This document shows positions 23,870 to 31,732 of a DNA stretch of 37,446 nt, one piece after another. The DNA is taken from contig DYJN01000012.1 of NCBI GenBank assembly GCA_020723085.1, positions 1-37,446 of the forward strand, read 5' to 3'. Made by a program: the position numbers and the translations under genes. The notes under the pieces are model-generated. The model was not told where the DNA came from. It searched no databases and saw nothing but the letters and a program-made list of their open reading frames with translations. This DNA is from Arcobacter sp. (GTDB lineage Bacteria > Acidobacteriota > Terriglobia > Bryobacterales > Bryobacteraceae). Each line of letters opens with the position of its first letter. Position 1 is the stretch's first letter.

Positions 23870-25006
23870 ATGGATTGGGCCAGGCTTCTGTTCACCGTCT
23901 TCGCCGCGCTCTTCATTTATCCGCTCGCCGTGTATCCGCTGGCGGGGCTCCTGTTCGCCGGGCGGCGGCGCCGCTATCCGCAACGGGAGGACGCGCAGTG
24001 GCCCTCGCTGGCGATGGTCGTCTGCGCGCTGAACGAGCGGAACATCATCCGGCAGAAGGCGGAAAACACGCTGGCGCTCGACTACCCGCGCGGCCGCCTG
24101 CGCCTGATCTTCATCAGCGACGGCTCCACCGACGGAACTACGGAGATCCTGCAGGAGTTTGTCCCGAAGGGCATCGAACTGATCGCGAGGGAAAGGCGCA
24201 TGGGCAAGATCGCCAACCTGAACGACGTCGTGCCCCGCATCCGCGAAGAGATCACCGTGTTGAGCGACGCCAACGTCATCTACGACCGGAAGGCGCTGAA
24301 AGCGCTGGCGGCGCCGTTTTCCGATCCGCAGGTGGGCGCGGTTTCCGGCAAAGTCATCCTCCAGGAGACGGCGCCGGACCTGGAAGGCGGAGAGCAGCAA
24401 TACTACAGCGTGGAGTGGAAACTGCAGGAGCTGGACAGCGCCATCTACTCCATGGCAGGCGCCGACGGCGCCATGTATGCCTTCCGGACGCCGCTGTTCG
24501 AACCCTGCCCGCCGGACACGCTGATCGAAGACTTCGTGATCCCCATCAGCTTCGTGCGCAGGGGCAAGCGCGTGGTTCACCAGCCGGAAGCCGTCGGCTG
24601 GGAGCGCGGACCGGAGAGCCTGCGCGAAGAGTACCGCCGCCGCGTCCGGATCGCCGCCGGCGCCGCGCAGGCGCTGCTGCGCGGCAACGGCTGGCCTGTG
24701 GGCGCGCCGCTACGGTTCTGGTTCGTGTTTGTTTCGCACAAGCTCCTGAGGTGGATCACCCCGCTGACCGGTCTGGCTGCCCTGGCCTCCGCCATCGCCG
24801 CAGGTCCCTGGCTGCCGGCTCAGATTACGCTGGCAGGTTTCGCCGCAGCCGCCGCGCTGGCTCTGCTGCGCGCCATCACGGGCTGGCGCGTCCGCCTGCT
24901 GGATGCGCCGTTTTACTTCTTCTTCGGGCAGGGCGCCCACCTGATCGGACTCGTGAAGGGCGCCGCAGGGAGGCAGAGCGTGCTGTGGGACAAGGCGAGC
25001 CGCTGA
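23870..25006 (+). CDS. Membrane glycosyltransferase family 2 (processive-type)
   Basis: A 378-aa inner-membrane glycosyltransferase of the cellulose-synthase/hyaluronan-type GT2 layout, probably adding sugars to a surface or secreted polysaccharide. There is one N-terminal membrane helix (about residues 5-30), then a cytosolic GT-A domain with SLAMVVCALNERNII, DGSTDGT (84-90), the metal-binding DxD position as SDANV (132-136), a base motif IEDFVI (219-224), and an RRRVR region in place of QxxRW. Two to three C-terminal helices follow (WITPLTGLAALASAIA, ITLAGFAAAAALALL, and FYFFFGQGAHLIGLV). ATG 23870 follows a weak TGGAAT by six bases. No polysaccharide operon surrounds it, so the product is unknown. 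Confidence 0.88.
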   Translation: MDWARLLFTVFAALFIYPLAVYPLAGLLFAGRRRRYPQREDAQWPSLAMVVCALNERNIIRQKAENTLALDYPRGRLRLIFISDGSTDGTTEILQEFVPKGIELIARERRMGKIANLNDVVPRIREEITVLSDANVIYDRKALKALAAPFSDPQVGAVSGKVILQETAPDLEGGEQQYYSVEWKLQELDSAIYSMAGADGAMYAFRTPLFEPCPPDTLIEDFVIPISFVRRGKRVVHQPEAVGWERGPESLREEYRRRVRIAAGAAQALLRGNGWPVGAPLRFWFVFVSHKLLRWITPLTGLAALASAIAAGPWLPAQITLAGFAAAAALALLRAITGWRVRLLDAPFYFFFGQGAHLIGLVKGAAGRQSVLWDKASR

Positions 25007-25021
25007 CGCCCGCCGCCGCCG

Positions 25022-26416
25022 TTACATCAGCCTGCCGCCGAGCGGCTCGAACCGCGCCTGGAAAAAGCGCAGGAACTTCGGCTCGAACGTCATGCGCAGG
25101 CCCTGAATGCGCGCGCGTTCCTCGTGCACGCAATAGACGCTTTCGGCGGTGACGTCCATATGCGCCTGCGTGTAGACGCGCCGCGGAATGGTCAGCCGAA
25201 CGAGCTCGAGCCGCGGCTTGCGCTCCTCGCCGGTCGCCGGATCGCGGCCCGCGCTGACAATGCCCCGCTCCATGGCGCGCACACCGCTGTCCAGATACAG
25301 CGCCCCGGCCAACGCCTGGGCCGGATAGTGCTCCTGCGGCACATGCGGAAGGAACCGCTTCGCGTCCAGAAACACGCCGTGCCCCCCCACGGGCAGCACG
25401 ATGGGAATGCCCCACCGCCGCAGCTTCTCGCCCAGATAGAGCACCTGTCCCACGCGCGCCTGGATGTGACCGTCTTCCACTGACTCCTCGATGCCGATGG
25501 CCACCGCCTCCATGTCACGCCCCGCCATGCCGCCGTATGTATGCAGCCCTTCGTAGACGACCACGAGATTGCGCGCCTGCTCGGCTACGCTGCCATCGTT
25601 CACGGCAAGGAAGCCGCCGATGTTGGCCAGGGGATCCTTCTTGGCGCTCATGGTGCAGCCGTCGGTGAGCGAGCACAGCTCGTGTACGATCTGCGCGACG
25701 CTCTTTCCCTTCTGCCCCGGCTCGCGCTGCTGCACGAACCAGGCGTTTTCCGCCACCCGCGTGGCATCGAGAATGATCCGCGTGCCGTAGCGGTCCGCCA
25801 ATGCGCGCACCTCGCGCAGATTGGCCAGCGAGACCGGCTGCCCGCCCGCCATGTTCACCGTCGCCGCCACGCTGATGTAGGGCACGCGCCCGGGATTTTC
25901 CCTCAGCACGCGCTCAAGCTTTTCCAGATCCACGTCGCCCTTGAACGGGTGCTCGTTCCCGGGATCGTGGGCTTCATCGATGATGACGTCCACGAACGTG
26001 CCGCCCGACAGTTCCTGATGGAGCCGCGTCGTGGTGAAGTACATGTTGCCGGGAATCACGTCGCCCGGACGGATCAGCACGCGCGAGAGGATGTGCTCGG
26101 CGCCGCGTCCCTGATGCGTGGGGATCACGTGCTGGTAGCCGTAATAGCGCCGCACCGCGCTTTCCAGATGGTAGAAATTCTCGCTGCCGGCATAGGCTTC
26201 GTCGCCCAGCATCAGCCCCGCCCACTGGCGGTCGCTCATGGCGGAGGTGCCCGAGTCGGTGAGCAGGTCGATGTAGACGTCGCGCGATTTCAGGAGGAAG
26301 GTGTTGTAGCCGGCTTCCGCCAGAGCCTTCTCGCGCTGCTCCCGCGTGGTCATGCGGAGCGGCTCCACCATCTTGATCTTGAACGGTTCCGCCCAGCTGC
26401 GTCTCTCGAGTGGCAT
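25022..26416 (-). CDS. Tyrosine phenol-lyase-type beta-eliminating lyase (tryptophanase family)
   Basis: A PLP enzyme of 464 aa that cleaves an aromatic amino acid to the aromatic ring compound, pyruvate and ammonia. The PLP lysine is K260 in DGCTMSAKKD, and GSENFYHLE, THQGRGAE, NMYFTTTR, DATR and YGGMAGRDMEA are family blocks. Specificity points to tyrosine: at the position of TPL Arg381 (Ile in E. coli tryptophanase) it has R384 (AMERG), and at TPL Phe448 (His463 in tryptophanase) it has F451 (LRFFQARF). The segment around the lysine (PLANIGGF) also follows TPL. It diverges from an Lrp/AsnC regulator gene with 73 bp between them. A TATGAT lies six bases before ATG 26416. Automatic annotation will probably say tryptophanase. 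Confidence 0.88.
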   Translation of the reverse strand: MPLERRSWAEPFKIKMVEPLRMTTREQREKALAEAGYNTFLLKSRDVYIDLLTDSGTSAMSDRQWAGLMLGDEAYAGSENFYHLESAVRRYYGYQHVIPTHQGRGAEHILSRVLIRPGDVIPGNMYFTTTRLHQELSGGTFVDVIIDEAHDPGNEHPFKGDVDLEKLERVLRENPGRVPYISVAATVNMAGGQPVSLANLREVRALADRYGTRIILDATRVAENAWFVQQREPGQKGKSVAQIVHELCSLTDGCTMSAKKDPLANIGGFLAVNDGSVAEQARNLVVVYEGLHTYGGMAGRDMEAVAIGIEESVEDGHIQARVGQVLYLGEKLRRWGIPIVLPVGGHGVFLDAKRFLPHVPQEHYPAQALAGALYLDSGVRAMERGIVSAGRDPATGEERKPRLELVRLTIPRRVYTQAHMDVTAESVYCVHEERARIQGLRMTFEPKFLRFFQARFEPLGGRLM

Positions 26417-26422
26417 GACCGC

Positions 26423-26428
26423 ATCATA
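26423..26428 (-). promoter_or_regulatory. -10-like element of the tyrosine phenol-lyase-type gene
   Basis: Minus-strand TATGAT, six bases before ATG 26416, a leaderless arrangement. It sits in the 73-bp divergent region shared with the Lrp/AsnC gene, where a regulator operator would be expected. Confidence 0.45.
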
Positions 26429-26489
26429 TTCCGGCCGCCCGGCGGCGGGAATCCCGGATCGAATGCCTGCCGGAGGTTTCTGTTAAAGA

Positions 26490-26987
26490 ATGGAAGGCAG
26501 CATGGCAGTGTTGTATTCCAAACGTTTAGATCCGGTCTCGAGGCGCATCCTGGCGGAACTCCAGCGCGACGCCCGCCTGTCGCTGAGCGAGCTCGGGCGC
26601 CGCGCCGGCCTGTCGACGCCCGCCGTCGCCGAGCGCGTGCGGCGGCTGGAAAGCGCCGGCGTGATCCGCGGCTATCTGACGCGCATCGACCCGAGGGCGG
26701 CGGGGCTCGGCGTGCTCGCCTTCATCCGCATCCGCGTCGCCGGGGCGGAATCCGCCGCCCGCCGGCTCGTGAAGCTCTGCACGGCGCTTCCCGAGGTGCA
26801 GGAATGCCACCGCTGCACGGGCGAGGATTCGTTCATCCTCAAAGTCCGCGTGGCGTCGGTGGCGCATCTGGAAAAGCTCATCGACCGGCTCACGCAGTTC
26901 GGCATGACCTCGACGTCTCTTGTGCTTTCCTCGCCGGTCGAACGCATGGAAGTGCCGCTCGATCTGCTGCCGCCCGTCGAGCCGTAG
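26490..26987 (+). CDS. Lrp/AsnC-family transcriptional regulator
   Basis: A 165-aa regulator with the full Lrp/AsnC layout. The N-terminal winged helix-turn-helix LDPVSRRILAELQRDARLSL and GRRAGLSTPAVAERVRRLES is followed by GVIRGYLTRIDP, then the RAM/ligand-binding fold with AFIRIRV, LPEVQECHRCTGEDSFILKV (the amino-acid-binding turn) and the C-terminal TSTSLVLSSPVERM. ATG 26490 is used; ATG 26502, four codons in, has GGAAGG four bases upstream and is as likely. It diverges from the tyrosine phenol-lyase-type gene, so it most plausibly controls that gene in response to an aromatic amino acid. That link is inference from position only. Confidence 0.9.
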   Translation: MEGSMAVLYSKRLDPVSRRILAELQRDARLSLSELGRRAGLSTPAVAERVRRLESAGVIRGYLTRIDPRAAGLGVLAFIRIRVAGAESAARRLVKLCTALPEVQECHRCTGEDSFILKVRVASVAHLEKLIDRLTQFGMTSTSLVLSSPVERMEVPLDLLPPVEP

Positions 26988-26995
26988 CGCCTCCA

Positions 26996-27024
26996 TTGCG
27001 GCGCGGGCATGCGTCCTGTAGATT
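26996..27024 (+). promoter_or_regulatory. Promoter abutting the GH38-like gene
   Basis: TTGCGG (26996-27001), exactly 17 bp, then TAGATT (27019-27024), then seven bases to ATG 27032. The transcript should start at the ATG; no ribosome site is present. Confidence 0.5.
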
Positions 27025-27031
27025 CTTCATC

Positions 27032-29641
27032 ATGATGCACCCGGCAATCGCCCTGCTTCCGCTCCTGCTTGTCTGCGGCGCGCCCGCTCCCTGCCAGCGC
27101 GCCGTGGTCCACATCGTGCCCAACACGCATGGCACGATCGGCGGCTGGCTGGTGGACTTCGATACCGAACGCAATTACGTCCTGAACAACTACCTCGAAC
27201 ACCTGGATCTGGCGGCGCGCTCGCCGTCCTACCGCTTCGTGTGGTCGGAAGCGCCGAATCTGATCAGCCTCTTCGAACTCGAACCGCGGCGCGAGGCGCT
27301 GCTGCGGCGGATGATCCAGACGGGACAAGCCGAGCTCGTGAACGCCTTCTGGCTGGAGTCCGACGTCACGCTGGGCGGCGGCGAGACGCTGGCGCTGCTT
27401 GGCATCGAAGGCATCCGCTGGTATGAACAGGTCTTCGGACAGCGTCCCCGCTTCGGCTGGGCGATCGACATTACCGGCGCGCACCGGCAATTGCCGCAGA
27501 TCGTGAGCAGGCTGGGTCTCGACGCGGTCGTGTTCACGCGCAACAACCCGGCTGGGCGCACCGCGTTCTGGTGGCGCGCGCCGGACGGTTCGCGCGCCCT
27601 TGCCATCACGGCGCCTCACTACATGGAGCTGCGCGAAGTGTTCCAGGCGAAGGACCCGCGCGACGCAAAAGCCATGGAAGCCGTGCGCCGCGCCATCGAG
27701 CAGCGGCTTCTCTACAGCCCTTCCCCCCGCCTTGCGCTGTTCATCGCCGGCTCGAGCGATTACAGCCTGCCGCCCGCCATGGGCGGCAGGATCGAAGAGT
27801 TTCTGAAGGTCTGGCGCGAAAAGCACCCGGACATCGAGATCCGCTTCAGTACGATGGCGCAGTACCTGGAAGCGCTGCGCGAGGAGATCCGCCGCGGGGC
27901 GCGATTGCCGGAATATGAGGGAGACACGGCGTTCTGCTTCAACGGATTCTGGAGCGCCATGCCGGAAGTGAAACGCGCCTTCCGCCGCACGGAAAGCCTG
28001 ATGCGTGCGGCCGAGATGAGCGCCGCCGCAGCCAGCCTGCGCCGCGCTCTTCCCTACCCTGCCCGCAGGCTGCAGGAGGCTCGCCTGCTGCTCCTCACAA
28101 ACATGGACCGCAACACCATCTGGGGCGCGGGCGCGGGCGTTGTCTTCCGCTCAAAAGACCACTGGGACGCCTGGGACCGCTTTGACGGCGCGCAGGCGGG
28201 CTTCACGCAGGTGCTGGGCGAAGCGCTCGGCGGCAGCGGCGCGGGCCCCGTGCTTCTGTCCTCTCTGAACTGGGAGCGCGACGATCCCTTCGAAGTCCGT
28301 CTTCCCGCAGGCAAGACACTCGCCGGCGCGGGGTGCGTGACCGATGTGGCGGATCCCGCGGCAGCGCGCTGCCGCCTGAAGCTCCCGCCCGCTCAGGCTG
28401 TACCCGTGAGACTCGTCAGCGGAAAGCCCGCCTCCATGGCGGAGACGGCGCCGCCGGCCGAGGTGCGGACAAGATTTTACACAGCCAGAATCGACCTGAA
28501 AACCGGGGAATTGTCCGCTCTGCTGTCCGCCTCCGGCAAGCCGCTTCTGGCGGCTGGGAGCGGGCGCGTGCAACTGGAAGAACCGCCGGCACGGATCGCG
28601 AAAGTGGCGGCGGACTTCATGGCGCCCGCCAGGCAGAGGAAACGGCTGCCCGGATGCGCCGGCGCCATCACGGTGCGCGCCTGGCAGGGCCCGTTTGCCG
28701 TCGTGGCCGGCGCAACAGAGGAATGCCCCGAATTCCGGATGGAAAAGCGCATCTGGTTTTACCGTGATTTCCCCCGTATTGACTTCGATATTTCACTCGA
28801 ATTGCGGCGCAGCAACGTACTGGCAGCCATCGTTTTCCCCTTCGCCGGCCGCGTGGACCGCCGCACGCGCGGCATCCCCTTCGGGTTCAGCGAAGGGCCG
28901 CCGGGAGAAGACTGGCTGGAGCCGCAGCCGTATTTTCTGTCACGGGCGGCCGAGCACGGCCTGTTCGGTTACAGCGCGGCCGTGTTGCCCGCGCTCGGCT
29001 GGTCTGATTACAGGCTGGCTGCGGGCGGCGGGCTGACGCTGGTCGAAGACGGACTGCCGATGCACGAGTTCTCGCCGGACCGGCTGACGCTGGGCCTCGT
29101 GAACGCAGTCAGCCAGTACCGGGGGCTTCCCAATGACGGACTGAGCGCCGCGCGGAGGCATCGCTTCCGCTTCGGGCTGATCCCGCATGAGGGCGACTGG
29201 CGCGCCGCGGGCTCGCCTAAACGCGCCCGCGAATTCAGCGCGCCGCCGCTCCTGTTTGAGAGCGGCGGGGCGCTGCCACCGCTCGTAAAAACCTCGGACA
29301 ACCTGATCCTCGAGGCGCTCCGCCGCGATGGCGCCGACCTCGAGGCGCGGCTCGTCGAGTGGCGCGGCGAGCCGGGCGTGGCATGGGTTGAAGTGCTCGT
29401 CCCCCACCGGGATGCGCGGCGCACGAACTTTCTCGGCGAGCAGGCGCAGCCGCTGCCGCGCGCCCGGCGCTACCGTTTCGCCGTGATGCCGCAGGAGATC
29501 GTGACGCTGCGGTTTTCGCTCGCAACTGCCGTGGAGGCGCCGCCTCCCCTGCGGTCCTGGGCGCCGCTGGTTCCGGAGGCGAAGCGGGACGCCCTCAGAC
29601 TGCGCCTCCGCGAAAAAGGCCACCCGCCACGGCCGTTCTAG
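27032..29641 (+). CDS. Secreted GH38-like (alpha-mannosidase family) protein with altered metal motif
   Basis: An 869-aa exported protein with a signal peptide (about residues 1-22). The N-terminal domain resembles glycoside hydrolase family 38: VVHIVPNTHGTIGGWLVDFD (25-44) is the first strand, and FGWAIDITGAHRQLPQI (141-157) corresponds to the segment bearing the nucleophile, with D146 in place. In GH38 enzymes the first strand carries HxD, both zinc ligands; here it is H33-G-T35, so one ligand is missing or differs. Downstream parts look like the GH38 helical bundle (about 300-420) and C-terminal beta domains (ARIDLKTGELSALLSASGK, FRMEKRIWFYRDFPRIDFD). It may hydrolyse mannosides with an altered metal site or be an inactive binder. 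It ends 7 bp before the convergent isomerase-like gene. Confidence 0.78.
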   Translation: MMHPAIALLPLLLVCGAPAPCQRAVVHIVPNTHGTIGGWLVDFDTERNYVLNNYLEHLDLAARSPSYRFVWSEAPNLISLFELEPRREALLRRMIQTGQAELVNAFWLESDVTLGGGETLALLGIEGIRWYEQVFGQRPRFGWAIDITGAHRQLPQIVSRLGLDAVVFTRNNPAGRTAFWWRAPDGSRALAITAPHYMELREVFQAKDPRDAKAMEAVRRAIEQRLLYSPSPRLALFIAGSSDYSLPPAMGGRIEEFLKVWREKHPDIEIRFSTMAQYLEALREEIRRGARLPEYEGDTAFCFNGFWSAMPEVKRAFRRTESLMRAAEMSAAAASLRRALPYPARRLQEARLLLLTNMDRNTIWGAGAGVVFRSKDHWDAWDRFDGAQAGFTQVLGEALGGSGAGPVLLSSLNWERDDPFEVRLPAGKTLAGAGCVTDVADPAAARCRLKLPPAQAVPVRLVSGKPASMAETAPPAEVRTRFYTARIDLKTGELSALLSASGKPLLAAGSGRVQLEEPPARIAKVAADFMAPARQRKRLPGCAGAITVRAWQGPFAVVAGATEECPEFRMEKRIWFYRDFPRIDFDISLELRRSNVLAAIVFPFAGRVDRRTRGIPFGFSEGPPGEDWLEPQPYFLSRAAEHGLFGYSAAVLPALGWSDYRLAAGGGLTLVEDGLPMHEFSPDRLTLGLVNAVSQYRGLPNDGLSAARRHRFRFGLIPHEGDWRAAGSPKRAREFSAPPLLFESGGALPPLVKTSDNLILEALRRDGADLEARLVEWRGEPGVAWVEVLVPHRDARRTNFLGEQAQPLPRARRYRFAVMPQEIVTLRFSLATAVEAPPPLRSWAPLVPEAKRDALRLRLREKGHPPRPF

Positions 29642-29648
29642 CAGCCGG

Positions 29649-30668
29649 TCAGACGGCCTGCCGCCACCGCCGGCCCAGGTTCAGCGCCTTTTTCGCATAC
29701 TCCAGCCCGCGCTCCACATGATCCCGCTGCTGATGCTGGATGGCGGCGCGGAACGCTTCCGGGACGGGCCTTCCAGGAATGTCCTCGACCACCATATGGC
29801 CTTCGTAGGGGCGGCCCTTCCGGGCCAGATCGAGGAACTTCGCCAGTTCGCCCGCCCGGGCCCGCGGAAACATTTTCCAGAAGTCCTGTTCGAGATAAGG
29901 GATCACCGCCGGCGGCCGCCCCGTGATCGGCTTGTTGTAGACGTGCACGCGCGGGCACAGTTCGGCGAGACGTTTCACAAACGCCCGGAAGTCGATGACG
30001 CCTTCCCCCAGCGGAACCCACTGCACAGCCACGCCGCGCGGGTGTTCATAGATGACCGAGTCGCGCAAGTGCGCCGATTCCACGTACGCCGCCAGCGTCT
30101 CCAGTGTCGTCATCGGGTGCTCGAGCACGAACACCGGATTGCCCGTGTCCAGATAGACGCCTACCAGGTCCCTGCCCGCGGCTTCGACCACCTCGCGCAG
30201 CTCCCAGGCTTGCAGATCCTTGTGGACCTCGATGATCGCCTTGAGGCCGCGCCCCGACAGTTCGGGGCGCACGGCGCGGAGGATCTTCACCGCCCATTCC
30301 ATTCCCCGCTCCACGCCGCCGGGCATGGCGGCGCGTTCGGAGGCGAGCACGCAGCGCACAAACGGCGAGCCCATGGCAGCGGCGCGCTCGATGTGGCGGC
30401 GCAGCGTGGCGATGCTGTTGCCGATGTCTTCCGCGCGTTTCGGCAGGATCCCTCCCCCGCCCGTCTCCAGATGCAGTTCCAAGCGCTGCGCCATCTCTCG
30501 CACCTCCCGCCAGTGGGCGGGATCCATCGCGCGCGGATCGAGCGAGTCCTGCAGAAAAACCGCATCCAGCCGGTGTTGCACGGCAAACTCGAGCAGTTGT
30601 GCGTCGTTCCATCGCAGCGCGCGCAGGCAGTAGGTGTTGTAGCCGAGAGGGAGGGGCTGTTCCGCCAT
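29649..30668 (-). CDS. Sugar-phosphate isomerase/epimerase-like TIM barrel
   Basis: A 339-aa cytoplasmic protein of the xylose-isomerase-like TIM-barrel superfamily, which includes many sugar epimerases, inositol dehydratases and endonuclease IV relatives. It begins LGYNTYCLRALRW and shows barrel strands with likely metal or substrate residues: AVFLQDSL, HLETGGGG, GLKAIIEVHKDLQAWELREV, LVGVYLDTGNPVFVLEHP, and YVESAHLRDSVIY. The E-x-H, D-T-G-N and H-L-R-D blocks are typical of the divalent-metal centre in this superfamily. The start at 30668 lies seven bases from TATGAT; ATG 30677 overlaps that hexamer. It is divergent from the phosphotriesterase-like gene (54 bp). No specific substrate is suggested. 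Confidence 0.82.
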   Translation of the reverse strand: MAEQPLPLGYNTYCLRALRWNDAQLLEFAVQHRLDAVFLQDSLDPRAMDPAHWREVREMAQRLELHLETGGGGILPKRAEDIGNSIATLRRHIERAAAMGSPFVRCVLASERAAMPGGVERGMEWAVKILRAVRPELSGRGLKAIIEVHKDLQAWELREVVEAAGRDLVGVYLDTGNPVFVLEHPMTTLETLAAYVESAHLRDSVIYEHPRGVAVQWVPLGEGVIDFRAFVKRLAELCPRVHVYNKPITGRPPAVIPYLEQDFWKMFPRARAGELAKFLDLARKGRPYEGHMVVEDIPGRPVPEAFRAAIQHQQRDHVERGLEYAKKALNLGRRWRQAV

Positions 30669-30675
30669 GAACGCC

Positions 30676-30681
30676 ATCATA
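30676..30681 (-). promoter_or_regulatory. -10-like element of the isomerase-like gene
   Basis: Minus-strand TATGAT, seven bases before ATG 30668, in a 54-bp divergent spacer. This suggests a leaderless message and decides against the overlapping ATG at 30677. Confidence 0.45.
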
Positions 30682-30701
30682 CCGGACGCCGCGCCCGCGC
30701 C

Positions 30702-30710
30702 TGATATATT
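30702..30710 (+). promoter_or_regulatory. Extended -10 of the phosphotriesterase-like gene
   Basis: TGATATATT fits TGnTATATT; 12 bases separate it from ATG 30723, giving a leader of about five bases. Confidence 0.45.
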
Positions 30711-30722
30711 GTTGGGGCCGTA

Positions 30723-31643
30723 ATGCGGAGACGCGAATTCCTGCTGACCCTGATGGCCGCGCCGCCGCCGGACTCCGCCCTGGCGATGCCCGGCTCCGTG
30801 CTCGTGCATGAGCACATCCTCGTCGATTTCGGCGGCGTGAAGAGTCCCTCGAAATACGACCGCGGCGCCGTGCTCCGCATGGCCAGGCCGCGTCTGGAAG
30901 AGCTCAGGAAATTCGGCTGCGTGCGCCTGCTCGAATGCACGCCGCAGGGGCTGGGACGCGATCCGCTGCTCATCAAGATGGCCGCGAACCTCACCGGGCT
31001 TGAGATCTGGACCAACACCGGCATCTACGGGGCGGCCAACCGCAGCGGCGTGCCCGAATGGGCGTGGAGAGAGAACGCGAATCAGCTCGCGAAGCGCTGG
31101 ATCAGTGAATGGAAGAAGGGCGTCGGCGGTGTGCGCCCGCGGTTCATCAAGACCGCCGTCAATGGCTATCCTCTGGAGGAGCTCGACCGGCGCCTGATCG
31201 AAGCCGCAGCCCTCGCCTCCCTGGAAACCGGCATGACCATCGCCTCCCACACCAACGGCGGCGGCAAGGCGGCTGAAGCGCAGCTCGACATTCTCGACAG
31301 GCTCCGCTGCCCGCTGTCAAAGTTCGCCTGGGTGCACGCGCAGAACGAAAAGGATCACACTTATCACGAGCGCGCAGCCCGCGCGGGCGCGTGGGTGGAG
31401 TTCGACGGCATTGGTCCGAAGAGCCGCGACTGGCACCTCGAGTGCGTTCAGTTCATGGACAGGCAGGGACTGCTGGAGCGTACGCTCGTCTCGCAGGACG
31501 CGGGCTGGTATCACGCTGAAGTCCCCGGCGGGGGCCAATATCGGGGCTACACATACATCTACACGGACTTCCTTCCGGCGCTCCCCGTTCAGACGCGGCA
31601 GCGGCTGATGGTGGAAAACCCGCGGAAAGCCTTCGGCGGCTGA
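30723..31643 (+). CDS. Tat-exported phosphotriesterase-family metal hydrolase
   Basis: A 306-aa amidohydrolase-superfamily enzyme of the phosphotriesterase/lactonase type. The N-terminus MRRREFLLTLMAAPPPDSALA has a twin-arginine motif (RRREFLL), so a folded, metal-loaded protein is exported by Tat. All five binuclear metal ligands are recognisable: H29 and H31 (HEH), the carboxylated lysine K143 (FIKTAV), H176 (ASHTNGG), H205 (WVHAQNE), and D259 (SQDAGW). Spacing matches a TIM-barrel phosphotriesterase, slightly short at the C-terminus. Natural substrates of relatives are lactones or phosphotriesters; which applies here cannot be read. It diverges from the isomerase-like gene. Confidence 0.88.
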   Translation: MRRREFLLTLMAAPPPDSALAMPGSVLVHEHILVDFGGVKSPSKYDRGAVLRMARPRLEELRKFGCVRLLECTPQGLGRDPLLIKMAANLTGLEIWTNTGIYGAANRSGVPEWAWRENANQLAKRWISEWKKGVGGVRPRFIKTAVNGYPLEELDRRLIEAAALASLETGMTIASHTNGGGKAAEAQLDILDRLRCPLSKFAWVHAQNEKDHTYHERAARAGAWVEFDGIGPKSRDWHLECVQFMDRQGLLERTLVSQDAGWYHAEVPGGGQYRGYTYIYTDFLPALPVQTRQRLMVENPRKAFGG

Positions 31644-31732
31644 GGCGGCGGGAAGACGGACACTCCTAAGGGATTTCCCTGAGAGAAACGGGCGCGGCTG
31701 GACACTGTCTCTCTGACAGGACTGCTGCGACG

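Noticed and set aside
25541-29641. A 1366-codon plus-strand frame
   Set aside because: Its first third is antisense to the tyrosine phenol-lyase-type gene and its next part runs in another frame across the Lrp gene. Only the part from ATG 27032 is real (GH38-like protein).
29718-30704. A 328-codon plus-strand frame opposite the isomerase-like gene
   Set aside because: Shadow of the TIM-barrel gene, with no start context and low-complexity composition.
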